The notes under the pieces were generated by a model, which did not search any database, was not told the origin of the DNA, and saw only the letters and a list, made by a program, of their open reading frames with translations. Shown here in pieces: positions 17,940-28,376 of a stretch of DNA of 64,000 nt. The first letter of the stretch is position 1. Each line of letters starts with the position of its first letter. The DNA lies in NCBI GenBank assembly GCA_029449235.1, contig JANATG010000021.1, positions 1 through 64,000 of the forward strand, read 5' to 3'. The stretch comes from Linnemannia schmuckeri. Its lineage: Eukaryota; Mortierellomycota; Mortierellomycetes; Mortierellales; Mortierellaceae. The position numbers and the translations under genes are program-made.

Positions 17940-19764
17940 CTATGGAAGTTCATGAAAAATTTCGAAGCAATTGCGTGTACCAGTCAGGCACAATGGGATG
18001 TCACAAGTTTTACATTTCCAACCAGTCGTTGCTCTGACATCCTCTCCGTCCGGGACCGCATTGTATCGACAGAGAAAGCACTTTGGTCGTCCTTCAATCT
18101 TCTTGGGAACGTGGGGACCTGGCTGAAAGCGGCATGAGGGCAACTCGGTTTTTTCAGTGACATATGGACTGGAGTATTCCTTTTTTTTTTTTGGTGGGAT
18201 CCTCGTGGTGCTGGCGAGTTCGTTTTTGCTGGGAGGAAGAGCCTTTGGTGCCTTCGTGAATGAGTGCCCATGCTACTTCGATTCGAAACTCCTTGTGTGA
18301 GAGCGTTCCTCCTTGTGCTTGGTGGATTAGGTAGGCATTGATAATCGTGGTATCCAAGATCCAGAAAAAGAGTGGCATCCATGTTCTGCGCACTGGCAAT
18401 TGGGTGCTGTAGTATGATCGGTACTGGTCACTGATGTCGACGCCATTCATGTGGTTGTTGTAGTCGTCGATGATCTTGGGGATGTTGACAGCTGCCGAGG
18501 GTGCATTTTGAAAGTGCTCTCGGATGGCTTTTCCATTGCTGCTGGTGATACGAGGACGCCATCGAGTGCGTGGGACACGGCAGTCGCCTGTGATAGTGTG
18601 GAAAGTAGTGAGCAAGTTGACTGGGGCATTGTCAATCCATACGGCGGCAAGGACAGCATTATCGACAACGACACCGGAAAGGGCGTTCCACTCGTGATCG
18701 TCAGTCTTGTCCACCTTTAGGGCCTTGGGAAAGTCTTTTGAACTGACACGGGCGGTACCACAAGCGCCAATCTGGAGGGAGCGAAGATACTTGAAAAGAC
18801 CGACGTTGGAGAAATAGTTATCCATGTATATGTTGAATCGGTATTTGGAATGGGGAAGCGTTTTAGCCAGGTGGGCAACGGCAGAGGAAGTGATGCTCAT
18901 GTTGGGAAGTTTAGTCACACCGATGATAGAGTCGAAGGGGGAGTAGAAGAGAAAAGAATAGGTGTATCCGGCTTGACAAAGGGCGAAGATCTTGTATCCT
19001 TCGGGGGTTGGCTTACACTTCATCTTGACGGTATGCTTGCTTCGCCCAGAGAATCGAACAATCATTTCATCGACAGAGACATTGGTGGAGGGAAGAAAGA
19101 GTCGGGTAAAATCTTGCTGCAGCTTGGAGGAGAGGGGACGCAATTTGGTGTGCCAGTCAAGGTGGTCATCGTTGAGGGGCGACACATGGAGATAACGTTT
19201 GATCTGTTGGAAACGATAGAGACTCATGTACTTGCTGATGGAGTGTTGAGGGTACTTTTCGGAAGTTGACCAGTAGTCATCGAGTGATGTTTTGCCGAAC
19301 ACGCCCATATAGATGATGATACCGAGAAAGATACGGAGCTCGTGCTTTGTTACTGGGGTCCAAACGCGGGATCCAGATTTCCCTGCATCCTTTATTGTTG
19401 CATAGGCATTGGTGTTCAGGGCAATATCCTCAAATGCTGAGTCCGAGAAGAAGAGAGAGAAAAGAGAATAGGGTGGTAGAGGTTCGCCGAATTGAAGATG
19501 TGGTGGGATAGTTGCTTGTGCTGTGTGTGGCTTCCTGGAGTAAGGCATAACATGCTCCTCAAAGTCGGCTGCGGGAGGCAATTTCAGTTTGGGCCCTTAC
19601 TTTTTTGATCGACGAGTGACAGGGGCGGATGGCGTAGCTCTTTGTTCTTCCTCGTGTTTGTTGTTATCGTCGTTTTCCGTACCGGTTGTTGTGCGAGTGA
19701 TAGTAAAAGGGCTCTCGTCGTCGTCGTCCTCTTCGTCAAAGTTGTTGGTGGAAGGGACGCTCAT
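17940..19764 (-). pseudogene. piggyBac transposase (DDE_Tnp_1_7), broken
   Basis: Read from ATG at 19764: an acidic N-terminus (DEEDDDDES) for 55 codons, then an in-frame TAA at 19599-19597. The same frame continues for over 480 codons with the DDE_Tnp_1_7 core: SVDEMIVRFSGRS (first Asp), YMDNYFSN (second Asp), MNGVDISDQYRSYY (third Asp region). At an A12 run (18181-18192) the frame shifts and ends in TGA. The other frame continues into the C-terminal cysteine-rich domain (CFLC ... CKTCDIPLC ... NCFEIFHEL) ending at 17940. Together about 600 residues, a normal piggyBac length. A 32-nt intron across the TAA was considered, but it would break the frame. The A12 slip could be an assembly error; the TAA less easily so. 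Confidence 0.88.
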
Positions 19765-19985
19765 TGAAGGATTGGGCGAAGTAGGATGGGGGTCGAGAGA
19801 ATGGAATGGGATGAAGAGGGAAATGAATGAATTCAGAATTGACGATGATGATCATAATGACTCAGACAACCAAACGAGCTCGATTTATGTATTGTTGTAT
19901 TCTGATTCTTTTTTATTAAGAAGGTCAAGGGGGGTCTCCTAGCTCGTTATCGAGATAACCTGCGTAAATTGAAAAAAAAACATTT

Positions 19986-20020
19986 TTTGACACAATATTG
20001 TGTCGAATACAGGAGAAGGG
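19986..20020 (-). repeat. piggyBac right TIR
   Basis: Inverted match of the left TIR with the same AATATT-centred core (19986-20007). One arm base is changed (TTTGACAC where symmetry predicts TTCGACAC), a C-to-T-type change. It ends with GAAGGG at 20015-20020. Confidence 0.75.
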
Positions 20021-20137
20021 ATACACACACATATTCCTATCTACAATTATTCTCACTCTCTTTCTTTCTATCTAAGTTGACATAACAGAAGTCAACGGTT
20101 AAATAAAAACGAACAAACGGGGTTGTCAAGTAGATTA

Positions 20138-20183
<46 letters not shown>

Positions 20184-21015
20184 TTAACCTATCTAACAGC
20201 GGAGCCCAGGTTGTTCGTTTTATCTGACAGCCCGAAATCATACATTTTTTTAAAAAAGTGGATACTATTTGGCAACATGGGTTGATAGATACATTAGAGC
20301 ATATTCGACAACCTAAGGGTGGCAAGTTACAAGGGTTACCCTGCCTGCAACGTCCATGTCCGTTGTAATGACCTGTTAGGAGCCAGCACCAGGCAAAAAA
20401 ATAGGACTCACTATCAATAGCCACTAACTGAGATATGTTTTAACCTATCAAGCAACAACAAAGCGCGAAAATTATAGCCCATGCGCAACAAAAACCAACG
20501 CAAACAACCGATCACCCATGAAAAAAGAAGGTATAGTACAAAGCATGCTGTGAAGGGCATGCATCTCTTTTATGCGTCTTATCCTCTGTTACCGCATGTT
20601 TCTCCTCTTTCTCCATCTCTTTCATCTCCTTTATCTCTTCCATTCTTTGTGCTGGACTCGGATATCATTCTAACCATTGAGAAATCTATTCCAGTACTAC
20701 TAGCTTCAGCTTTTCTGTCGTGAAAACTCTATTGTGTTTTTTATTATCATCGACACCCCCTTTGTGAACATCATTTTTTTTGGGCATTATTCTTGGCTTT
20801 GATATAGCTGCTCCCTTCGATTTTCCCTTTCCCTCTCTTTTCTTCCTTTCACTCATTGTATAATAGAGTCAGTTATGTTTTAGTTATCTATCCCTGTCAT
20901 TGTTTATGTATATGATTGATATGATTGGAGTTGACCTACGAGTGAAGTGTTCGGATGTCTCATTTTTTGTGATGACGCTTTTCTGGAATACTATTGAAAA
21001 TGGAGTAGACCTTTC
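20021..21015. other. Intergenic repeat remnants, no gene seen
   Basis: At about 20108-20230 the motif AACGAACAAACGGGGTTGTC ... TAGATTAATCC is followed by 39 T (20142-20180) and then by a diverged inverted version (AGATTAACC ... GGTTGTTCGTTTT), giving an imperfect foldback around the poly(T). The remainder to 21015 is AT-rich with no convincing ORF. Confidence 0.6.
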
Positions 21016-22022
21016 CTAGAGTATTATCAAAATATTAGTTGTTAATCGTTCAAAGAAAACAAAGGTGTATTTGAAGGACTTCATGTAAAAACACTGCCTC
21101 ATAATTAGGCGACTTACGCGAAGTAGAGCTTGGTGGATGTGGCTCGGTATAGTATGGGTTTCTGAGTTGGATAGCTCCAGACGAGACGAAGAAGAATGGG
21201 CAATCGAGGTGGTAGGTTGGGCCTGCGCTCCAGAGCGAAGTTGTTCAACCGATCTTGTCTGACTGAGTACCTTCTGTTCCTGCTCGAGATGAGCAGTTCG
21301 TTCCCCAAGTTCCTGTATTTGACATACAAGTTCATCCTGCTGGCGCTGTTGAACATGCAGCATCTGCTGCTGCTGCGAAGTTAGATTCTGTCGATACTGA
21401 AGTGCATTGAAAATAAAATAGGATTGTTGCAACGTTATGTCGGGTGCTGTACCGCGGAAAGACTGAACATGTTGCCAGAGAATCATGAGACCGAGGGCAT
21501 TTCCGGAGTCATTTCCCGCCTCGCCGCTCTCGTCTCCCTCCTCTTCGTCCTCCTCCTCATCCTCACGTCCTCACTCTGTGACTCGTTCTGGACGTCAGGC
21601 AGCGTTATCTCAGAGCTGACAATGGAGAAATATTTGTTGCCGGAGATTGTGCCCGTCAGTTTTTCACATGAACGATGACTTACAACTAAGTCGCGCGTGA
21701 GCATTTTGCTTCCGCAATAACATTGAAAGCGCATTCCCAGGTTAGGGTTTCTTGCGTGGATGAAAGTACATCCTGTGGCCGGATCCGGGACCTTGACGGG
21801 CGTCTCTGAATGAGTCCGGCGGAGGTGGTCTTTATCCTTCTTGCAAAGGGTGTCATATGCAACCTTCACTAGAAGTAAGCCTTTGACGTATACGAAAAAT
21901 GAGTACCTGGGCTTGGGATCAACTCTGCGTTTGATTTTACGTTTGGAACTCTGGCGGGCTTTTAGGGGCGGCGTGTACAGGTAACCGATGGATGGCAAGA
22001 CTGAGCGACCGGCGGATGACAT
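21016..22022 (-). CDS. Hypothetical gene, probably spliced
   Basis: Two overlapping minus-strand open frames: 22022-21483 (basic N-terminal part, with RFQCYCGSKM and a GKS-free core) and 21486-21016 (Gln-rich coiled coil LTSQQQQMLHVQQRQQDEL and QELGERTAHLEQEQ). Between them lies a GTAAGT donor near 21680 and an acidic stretch (DEEEDEEGDESGE) that reads into the second frame, so one intron is likely. I could not fix the acceptor without meeting a stop, so the exon join is unresolved. No family was recognised. The Gln-rich coiled-coil tail recalls transcription or chromatin proteins, but that is only an impression. Confidence 0.4.
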
Positions 22023-22796
22023 GGGTAGCCGATTGGCAGAACAGATGATATTTGAAAGAGGAGAGTGAAAGGCGGTTGGTGGATGGGCGTAGAGTATGAG
22101 GATGAACTTGAAGATATGTAAAAAAAGAGGTCATAGGGAGAAAAATTACAACATTATATATCTGTCAAGGGGCAGAGCAGACGATGCACGCATCATGTTT
22201 GCATAAACCGGGTTGATTGCAGGGGTGTATTGTCAATACTCGCACCTTCTATCTTTGCTGTCTTTGTAACCCTCGCCGGTCATGCATTCATCTTGGAGGA
22301 TTATGTTTTATGTTGAGTGGCTGCATGCATATCTATCTCGGCGTGGAAGGCATGTATTCAAACAAAAGTAAATACTCCTCTTGCTCCATTTCATTAGCAT
22401 CTATGTCATCCGTTTTATGCCTAGTGCCTCATTCACTATACTACTAACTGCTATGATCTGCCGACTGCTATGAGCTACTGATTTTTACAAACTACTGATT
22501 GCTACGAGCTGTTTGAATAGACTGCCGGCATCAAGCTCAAGGCCGCGTACTCGAGTTCCCATCCTGCATCCACAGTTTACCTTGGTACTATTTTCACGTA
22601 TCCCTTTGGTACCACTTTGGCATTTACGTGTCTGGGACTGAATGTCCCTATGTATAAAGATACTTACCTTCTTTTTTACATATCGGTCTGTACATGCGCA
22701 TAGTACACTGGTACATGACTCGCTATGCTATACTCCATGCTATACCCATGATACACCCTATGCTACATCCATGCTACACTTGTTCTTTCCCCTCCC

Positions 22797-22837
<41 letters not shown>

Positions 22838-23159
22838 CGTATTCCGGCCCCGGCCTGTATATGCGCTGCAGTACCCTCACCAGCATAGTTGTCTACAAAA
22901 CGAACAACCTGGGTTGCCAATTAAGGTGCCCGAGTTATCTCTGCAAGAGCTTGTCCTCTTAACACTTTCCAGCCAATTCGGATGCACCTTGTTACTCTTT
23001 TATAGCCTTACTCTATCTGCATATTATGCTACTACTAAGCATTGATGTTTGAATAAAAATATTTGTAGCTAGAATGTCGAACTTCATTTTGATCGAAGGT
23101 GATCCGTCAGTGATACCCGAGTCGAAAGCTATGTACAGCTAACACTGGAGCACCCTGCA
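22023..23159. other. Intergenic, repeat fragments, no gene seen
   Basis: It contains CTGCTATGAGCTACTG-type short repeats near 22445-22510, a CATGCTATAC series near 22735-22780, a C-run followed by 33 T (22805-22837) and the dispersed motif AAAACGAACAACCTGGGTTG near 22897. The T-run preceding this motif matches the arrangement seen near 16819 and 20180. Confidence 0.55.
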
Positions 23160-23264
23160 GACAGGCCATACGTTGCTCAGAGTTGGATTTCCAGACATTA
23201 CCGAGAACACAACGGTCACAGTCATTAAGGAGCCATCACCGCCTAAGGAGAGGATATACGAAAC

Positions 23265-24060
23265 CAGAGTCGCCTCCCTCAAGATGGTTCCATTAGTAAC
23301 TCTTGCTTTGGAAGCCTATTCCAAGCTACAGTGTGGTGAAAATTAAGGTATTCATATAGCTGGCATAGGGAACTTCCCACCTTCGGTCGTCAAATTTCTA
23401 CCAGAGCCAGTGCGCACGGCTATATTCGTCGAGAAGGTCAAAGGGGTGCTGAGCTGGATCGCTTGTGAGTCCGATGCTGCATTCGCTCATTGGTTTCGCT
23501 GCATTCTTCAGGAGACCTCAGGGTCTTGTTGAAAACGTTCCAAGCGACAATCGGTCTACCGTTAAGCATTTCAAGCGTCCTGGACCTCAAGAACGAGGAT
23601 TTCCCTGACGAGGAGATTATGAGCTCAGCCATGGGACTCTTCACGGAGTCATGTGAGGCAAATAACCGATATCTCTTTATCTCTCCCATCCGGATCCAGC
23701 TATGGAGGCAGGACATCTTTAAAGAATGGAAGAAGAGTGAGGTTGAGAATGGACAAGTCGAAAAAGCATTTGCGGTCGTCCATATGCCTGGTCATTGGGG
23801 TGCCTTTGAAGCTGATTTTGTCAGACATACAATCTCATTTGAGGATTCTCTCTCGTGGTCTATACCTAGAGACACCATAGACGATGTACGCTGTTGGATT
23901 GAATCATGTGGTGAAGATATGGATCAATGAAGCCATCACATCCAACAATTTACTGTTCCTCAGCAACCAGCTTCAAGCGGGTCATGCGCTATCAATGCAA
24001 TCGAGACGAGCGTGAATCCGAGGACTGAACGTTGGACACATATGAGATCTGCATATCATT
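23265..24060 (+). pseudogene. Ulp1/SENP-like C48 cysteine peptidase remnant
   Basis: The open segment 23490-23930 shows AFAVVHMPGHWGAFEADF and ISFEDSLSW, fitting the catalytic His and Asp region of C48 peptidases. An in-frame TGA follows (after GEDMDQ), and the same frame goes on with VPQQPASSGSCAINAIE, a good match to the Gln...Ser-Gly-x-Cys catalytic segment. A TAA near 23345 and a TGA near 23519 interrupt the upstream part. C48 enzymes cleave SUMO or related modifiers. In MULEs their role is unknown. At least three stops make this copy inactive. Confidence 0.65.
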
Positions 24061-24117
24061 GACTAAGGCTTCTCAAACGGGTCACTGGACCCTGGAAGGT
24101 AAATTATTGATATTATC

Positions 24118-24151
<34 letters not shown>

Positions 24152-24812
24152 CCAATAGCAGGTGATATTCAAATTGATATGCTTATTAACCTTCCATTAA
24201 TATACATAGGTTGTTGACCACGACAGCCATGACGCTGCTGAAAGCAAAACTGTCGCTCGCATTGCTGCATAGGAGAAGGCTGCCGCTAAGACCAAGGTCG
24301 AGGAGGAGAAACTCGCCGCTGAGATCGAGGCTGCTCATATTACTGCCGAGGAGAAAACTGCTGAGGACAAGACTGTTAGGGACGAGGCTACTGAGAAGCA
24401 AAAGTAATAGCCAGATTACCGTTGGCATGAGGGTGAGTTGACATGAGGACATTGAGAAAGCGAGATCTGTTTTATTTAGGTATGAATGACTTATTTAGAG
24501 CTGTATCTCTTTTTACTCATATGGCTATAGAGCAGCGACGAGGCTAAACCCGGCAGCGAGGCGAACGTTGACAAGTCTACAAGTAATAATACCTCGACGC
24601 CCTGGACCCCTGAAAGAGGGGCAAGATTCGAAAGTCTCCAGCCTTTGAAGACCTACTTCATTCCTGGGATCACCGCCTTGGGTTTGAGTTGAAACGGATG
24701 CAATCCAGGCTTGAAAAATGATCCCCGAGGTAAGAAAGAAATCAGCTAAACGGTTGCTCTCATTAATTGTCCATTAAACTTATAAAAATTACTAACCAAC
24801 TAATACTTCTGA

Positions 24813-27560
24813 ATAGTACCTTGGGCTGCTCATTTTCTGGGGCCCCCAAAGCGATCAAGAACTCCAACCACGATTTACATCGCAACAAGGTTTCCAAGCG
24901 CACCAACTATCCATTGAAGATCATTGTCTGGTCGCCCAAGAACAAAGCCCCTGCCTGGCATATCACGACCATCCATCCGGCTCACAACACCCATGCCTTC
25001 CAATCAGGGACACAGGAATTCAACCGAATCGACAAGCAGCTGAGCGATGAGATGCATGCCATGATTGCTTCTTTTGATGGCAGGTTTGATCTCGAACAGA
25101 CCATCTTCCTGCTGAACAAGGACTGGTCGGACAAGATACTTGATCGTCGAATAGTTGTCAATGCCATTCAGAAGGCGAAAATCAAGGCGTCGCGCTACAA
25201 TGGCTCCGAGGCGGTCGAGTTATACAGGACTCTACAAGGCAAGGCACACCAGGACAAGAACTGATTCATTGCAACGGAGCTCGACAGCAAAGGACGACTT
25301 CAGAGGATAGTCTGGATGAGCCCTTCTCAGAGATCTCTTTATCGCCGCTATCGTGACCTTATTCCCAACGACAATACTTTTAAGTCGAGCTGGTTCCGCA
25401 TGCCTCTTAGTGTCTTTGTTATCGTCGACAACAATGGAAAAAGTCTCTTGGTTGGATGCGCGCTGGTTTCAGGAGAGAAAACGGAGGATTACGAGTGGAT
25501 TCTGCAACAGTTGCTGACGGCAAATGACTATCTCGCCCCTTTTGTCATTATGTTGATGAGGATCCTGATATGGAAGCAGCTTGTGCCAAAGTTATTACGA
25601 TCACAGTTCTTTTGAACTGCATCTGGCACTTTGGTTATCAAAATCTCAACAGGAATCTCCACGATGCGTTGGGCAAGGACTGGGAAACATTCATCTCACT
25701 CTTCTGGATCACGCGAAATGATATCACGGAACAGGATTTTGAGCGCAGGTAGTTGAAGGATATTGTGGTCTTTGGAGAAGATAACCAAACGTTCGGGCGC
25801 ACCTTGAAAGGACTTATGAGCGTCGTGAGAAATGAGCCTGGCCGTGGGTTGGTACAAGATTTACAGCTGGAATACAGTCAACGCAGAGGATCGAGAGCGT
25901 CAATACGGCCGTTAAACGAGCCGTCAACAGCAAGACACCACTTCCAAGCCAGTTTCGGTCGATTGAACACATGATTTCGAATGAATCTCGGACGTCGAGG
26001 TGGATGCGCCACAAGATGGATACAACACACGATCCCACCCAATCAGTGTTCGTCAAACAGATGTTTTCCGACATTATTGACGAGAACAATCGTTATCTTG
26101 GCATATTAGCGAATAGCCATATGAAGATGGAGATGATGAGGTCCGTCTATTATCACTCCAGTCTTTATGAGCCCGAGCTGATCCACAAATATGCCACCGA
26201 GTACTAGGAGGGACAGCTACACTTGGCTAATGACGCTGAAGAAGTATAGTACATTTACTATTGCATTTCTTTGCGGGAGAGAAAAAGGCAATTGTAGTGG
26301 AAGTACGAGAGAACGAGTGCGAGGATACTTGAAGAAACAGAAGGAGGTAAAAGAAAAAAGTATAGGAACGAAAGACACTTACGAAACAAAAGGGTAAAGA
26401 GTATATATGTTATGTCTTGTTTACTAGGGGTTGGAGGTGCGTGGAGGTGAGCGACACGGATGAGAAACGATATATATATAAAAAGATTGATTGAGAAGGA
26501 GGTGGGGAGGCACTATAAGAGAGAATAAGGATATGGGACCAGGAAGAAAGGGTTAGGAAAAATGCAGAGGAAGGAAAACAAATGATAGGACAATGGACGA
26601 GAAAGAGAAAGCAAGAATCAAAAGACGAGATGCAAAAACTAACGCCGTCTAGGGTACAGTGAGCAGTGGTATCTCTGTATGTCTAATTAAAGGGAGTAGG
26701 ATCGCACCCAAGGTGTAGGTGGACATGCAATAAGAGGCAGTCTATAGTCTTGCTATAGCGATAAGATAAATCTAGTGATGAGCCTTAGATGGAAATGGCA
26801 TCTAGGGAAGATCGTTTGAAAATTTCGCTCGAGTCCATGATGAGAACTATCGGCTCCGAAAAAGTAGGGTGTGTATTTGATGTAACATACCGTTTGGATA
26901 TTGGGCGAAAGAAACGACAGCATGTCTTTCTTTTGACAGATGGTTTGTACATTTGTACTTGCGTTCTACTCCAAAATAACGAATAAGTCTATCGGCATTT
27001 TTCCCATCCTATGCAAGTCGACTGCTGCCTCAAGTATCATATCAAGCTCATTCCAAGGCGATGGTACATGACTCATCTTTAGGACTCAGAAGAGCTGAAA
27101 GGGTCTTTCGGGCCATTTTTGCATGCCATGACACAAAAGACAAACACCGGCGAGGACGAAGATGGAACGCCTGATGTACCTAGTATCACATTTATAAGCA
27201 ACGTTTGAAAGATTTTCCCGTCGGCAACTTCACTCTCGCGAGACGACCAAAGCCAGCTTTCAAAGAAGCGTTGACATGGAGAGATTTCAGGCTTGGTGAA
27301 GGATATTCTCAATGTAGTGGATTCAAGTCCAGAGATGTTCGAGATGGTTAAAGAGAGTCTTGGTGATGTTATTGTGAAAGGGAGAGGTCTTGAGGGCATG
27401 AGAGATCCAGTCCATGTCAAAGCGAAAGGCAGACCCAAGAAGTTACGGATGATGAGTAGTATGGAGACTACAACACGCTCCACAAGTGTGGGGTATGTAA
27501 TCAGCTTGGGCACAACTCCAGAAAACATTACGGCCAAAACGGTGTTCTGTAAGTCAGGTC
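24813..27560 (+). pseudogene. FAR1-MULE-SWIM transposase remnant
   Basis: FAR1-type segment: GCSFSGAPKA ... TNYPLKIIV ... WHITTIHPAHNTHA, with Tyr where a Cys is usual (TNYP). An in-frame TGA at 25262-25264 (expected Trp) precedes FIATELDSKGRLQRIVW. The MULE core follows: FVIVDNNGKSLLVGCALVSGEKTEDYEWILQ split here as FVIVDNNGKSLLVGCAL and EDYEWILQQLL, then after a one-base slip near 25553 DEDPDMEAACAKVI and CIWHFGYQNLNRNL. A TAG lies at 25750. Later frames give MRHKMDTTHDP and NSHMKMEMM. The SWIM finger CTC ... YRHFF has a stop inside. A zinc knuckle CGVCNQLGHNSRKH ends it. The about 570 bp at 26210-26780 is unassigned and may be an insertion. Confidence 0.7.
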
Positions 27561-28376
27561 TGCTCCAAATATTTGAATACATTACTCAAACATAACTCTC
27601 TGGCAATGGGGTTGGCAAATAAGGCTTTTTATCACTTGGTAACCTGGGTTGTCAATGAGCCCGGCTACCTTCCTAATTTGGTAAGGGTTGTCAAATAGAT
27701 TAATCCTTATTCACAGCACCTCGGCATGCCACTGCTCTCTTGATTGTCCAGGTTTGAGCGGGTTATGACAGCATTATGAGTAGCTCGCTGCACCGAAAGA
27801 CGAAAGGAGGGCGAGTCTCCTTTTTGGGTTTACGGCTTGTTTGAGAACTGCCGTAAGGTCTGTGTCGGTTAGCCGTCATCTCATTCGGTATCGCCAACCA
27901 TTATTCTTCCTTGCCAAGGGACTCTGTCTGTGAATCCAGAGTTAAGAATGCATAGCGGATGGGAAGTCGTTTTTGAAGGTCCCTGAAAGCCAATAGAACT
28001 AAAAATTGCCTCTGTTGTTCATTTGATTAAGTAACCCAACAGACCTCACTTTATGAGGACCTTCGCTGCGCGAAGAGAAATTCGATTCTGGCTTCATGTA
28101 AGGTGAGTGGGATGGAAGCGAGGCTATCTTTTCCTCTTTCTTTTCCTTTAATTTTTTTTGGCCCTTTTTATTCTTAGGGTGCGGCTCGTGAATAACAGCG
28201 AGAGTGTGTAAAGCCAAGAAGAGGAGCAAGAAGAGTATCATGGAAGGAAAGACAGCGTGCAAATTGATCTTTTTATGTCCATCCACGATGGCAACTATCT
28301 GCTGCTATTGTAAACAAGCACCTACTGCAGACTAGGGTCTGTCTGTCGCAATGGCACATCTCGTCCCATTTATTGT
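27561..28376. other. Repeat remnants 3' of the Nrd1-like gene
   Basis: At 27600-27710 are two diverged copies of the GGTTGTCAA ... TAGATTAATCC motif. Copy 3 of family A (right half) follows at 27715-28112. From 28113 to 28376 the sequence is T-rich and then presumably the 3' UTR of the minus-strand gene. No ORF of interest. Confidence 0.6.
27715..28112 (+). repeat. Dispersed repeat family A, copy 3 (diverged)
   Basis: It shares CAGCACCTCGGCATGCCACT, the AGGTTTGAGC block, the GAAAGACGAAAGGAGGGCGAG block and the tRNA-like end (CCTTCGCTGCGCGAAG ... AAATTCGATTC) with 15115-15408 and 57330-57588. It carries an extra about 150 bp in the middle and lacks the left hairpin part. No tRNA gene is next to it. 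Confidence 0.7.

Larger units (their letters stand above)
17711..20020 (-). mobile_element. piggyBac-type DNA transposon (2.3 kb)
   Basis: Terminal inverted repeats bound the element: the left end begins CCCTTCCCCTGTATT and the reverse complement of the right end begins CCCTTCTCCTGTATT. Both then reach a palindromic core (TCGACACAATATTGTGTCGA on the left). CCC-starting TIRs are typical of piggyBac. The flanks read TTATAT and ATACAC, so the expected TTAA duplication is not visible and may have mutated. The interior holds one minus-strand transposase gene with a nonsense codon and a frameshift, so the element looks recently dead. Confidence 0.85.
23160..27560 (+). mobile_element. Decayed Mutator-like element with C48 protease-like domain
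   Basis: In one direction: a Ulp1/C48-like peptidase region (23265-24060), a Glu/Ala/Lys-rich coiled-coil remnant (about 24230-24410), a FAR1-type DNA-binding region (about 24813-25050), the MULE transposase core (25270-26210), a SWIM zinc finger (about 26890-27000) and a CCHH zinc knuckle (about 27485-27530). All parts carry stops or frameshifts. The order resembles plant KI-MULE (Kaonashi) elements, which combine MULE transposase with a Ulp1-like protease. No terminal repeats or target duplications were found, so the limits are approximate. Confidence 0.7.

Noticed and set aside
19569..19600. 32-nt intron across the piggyBac stop
   Set aside because: It has GTAAGG and CAG ends but is too short, and its length is not a multiple of three, so it breaks the downstream frame.
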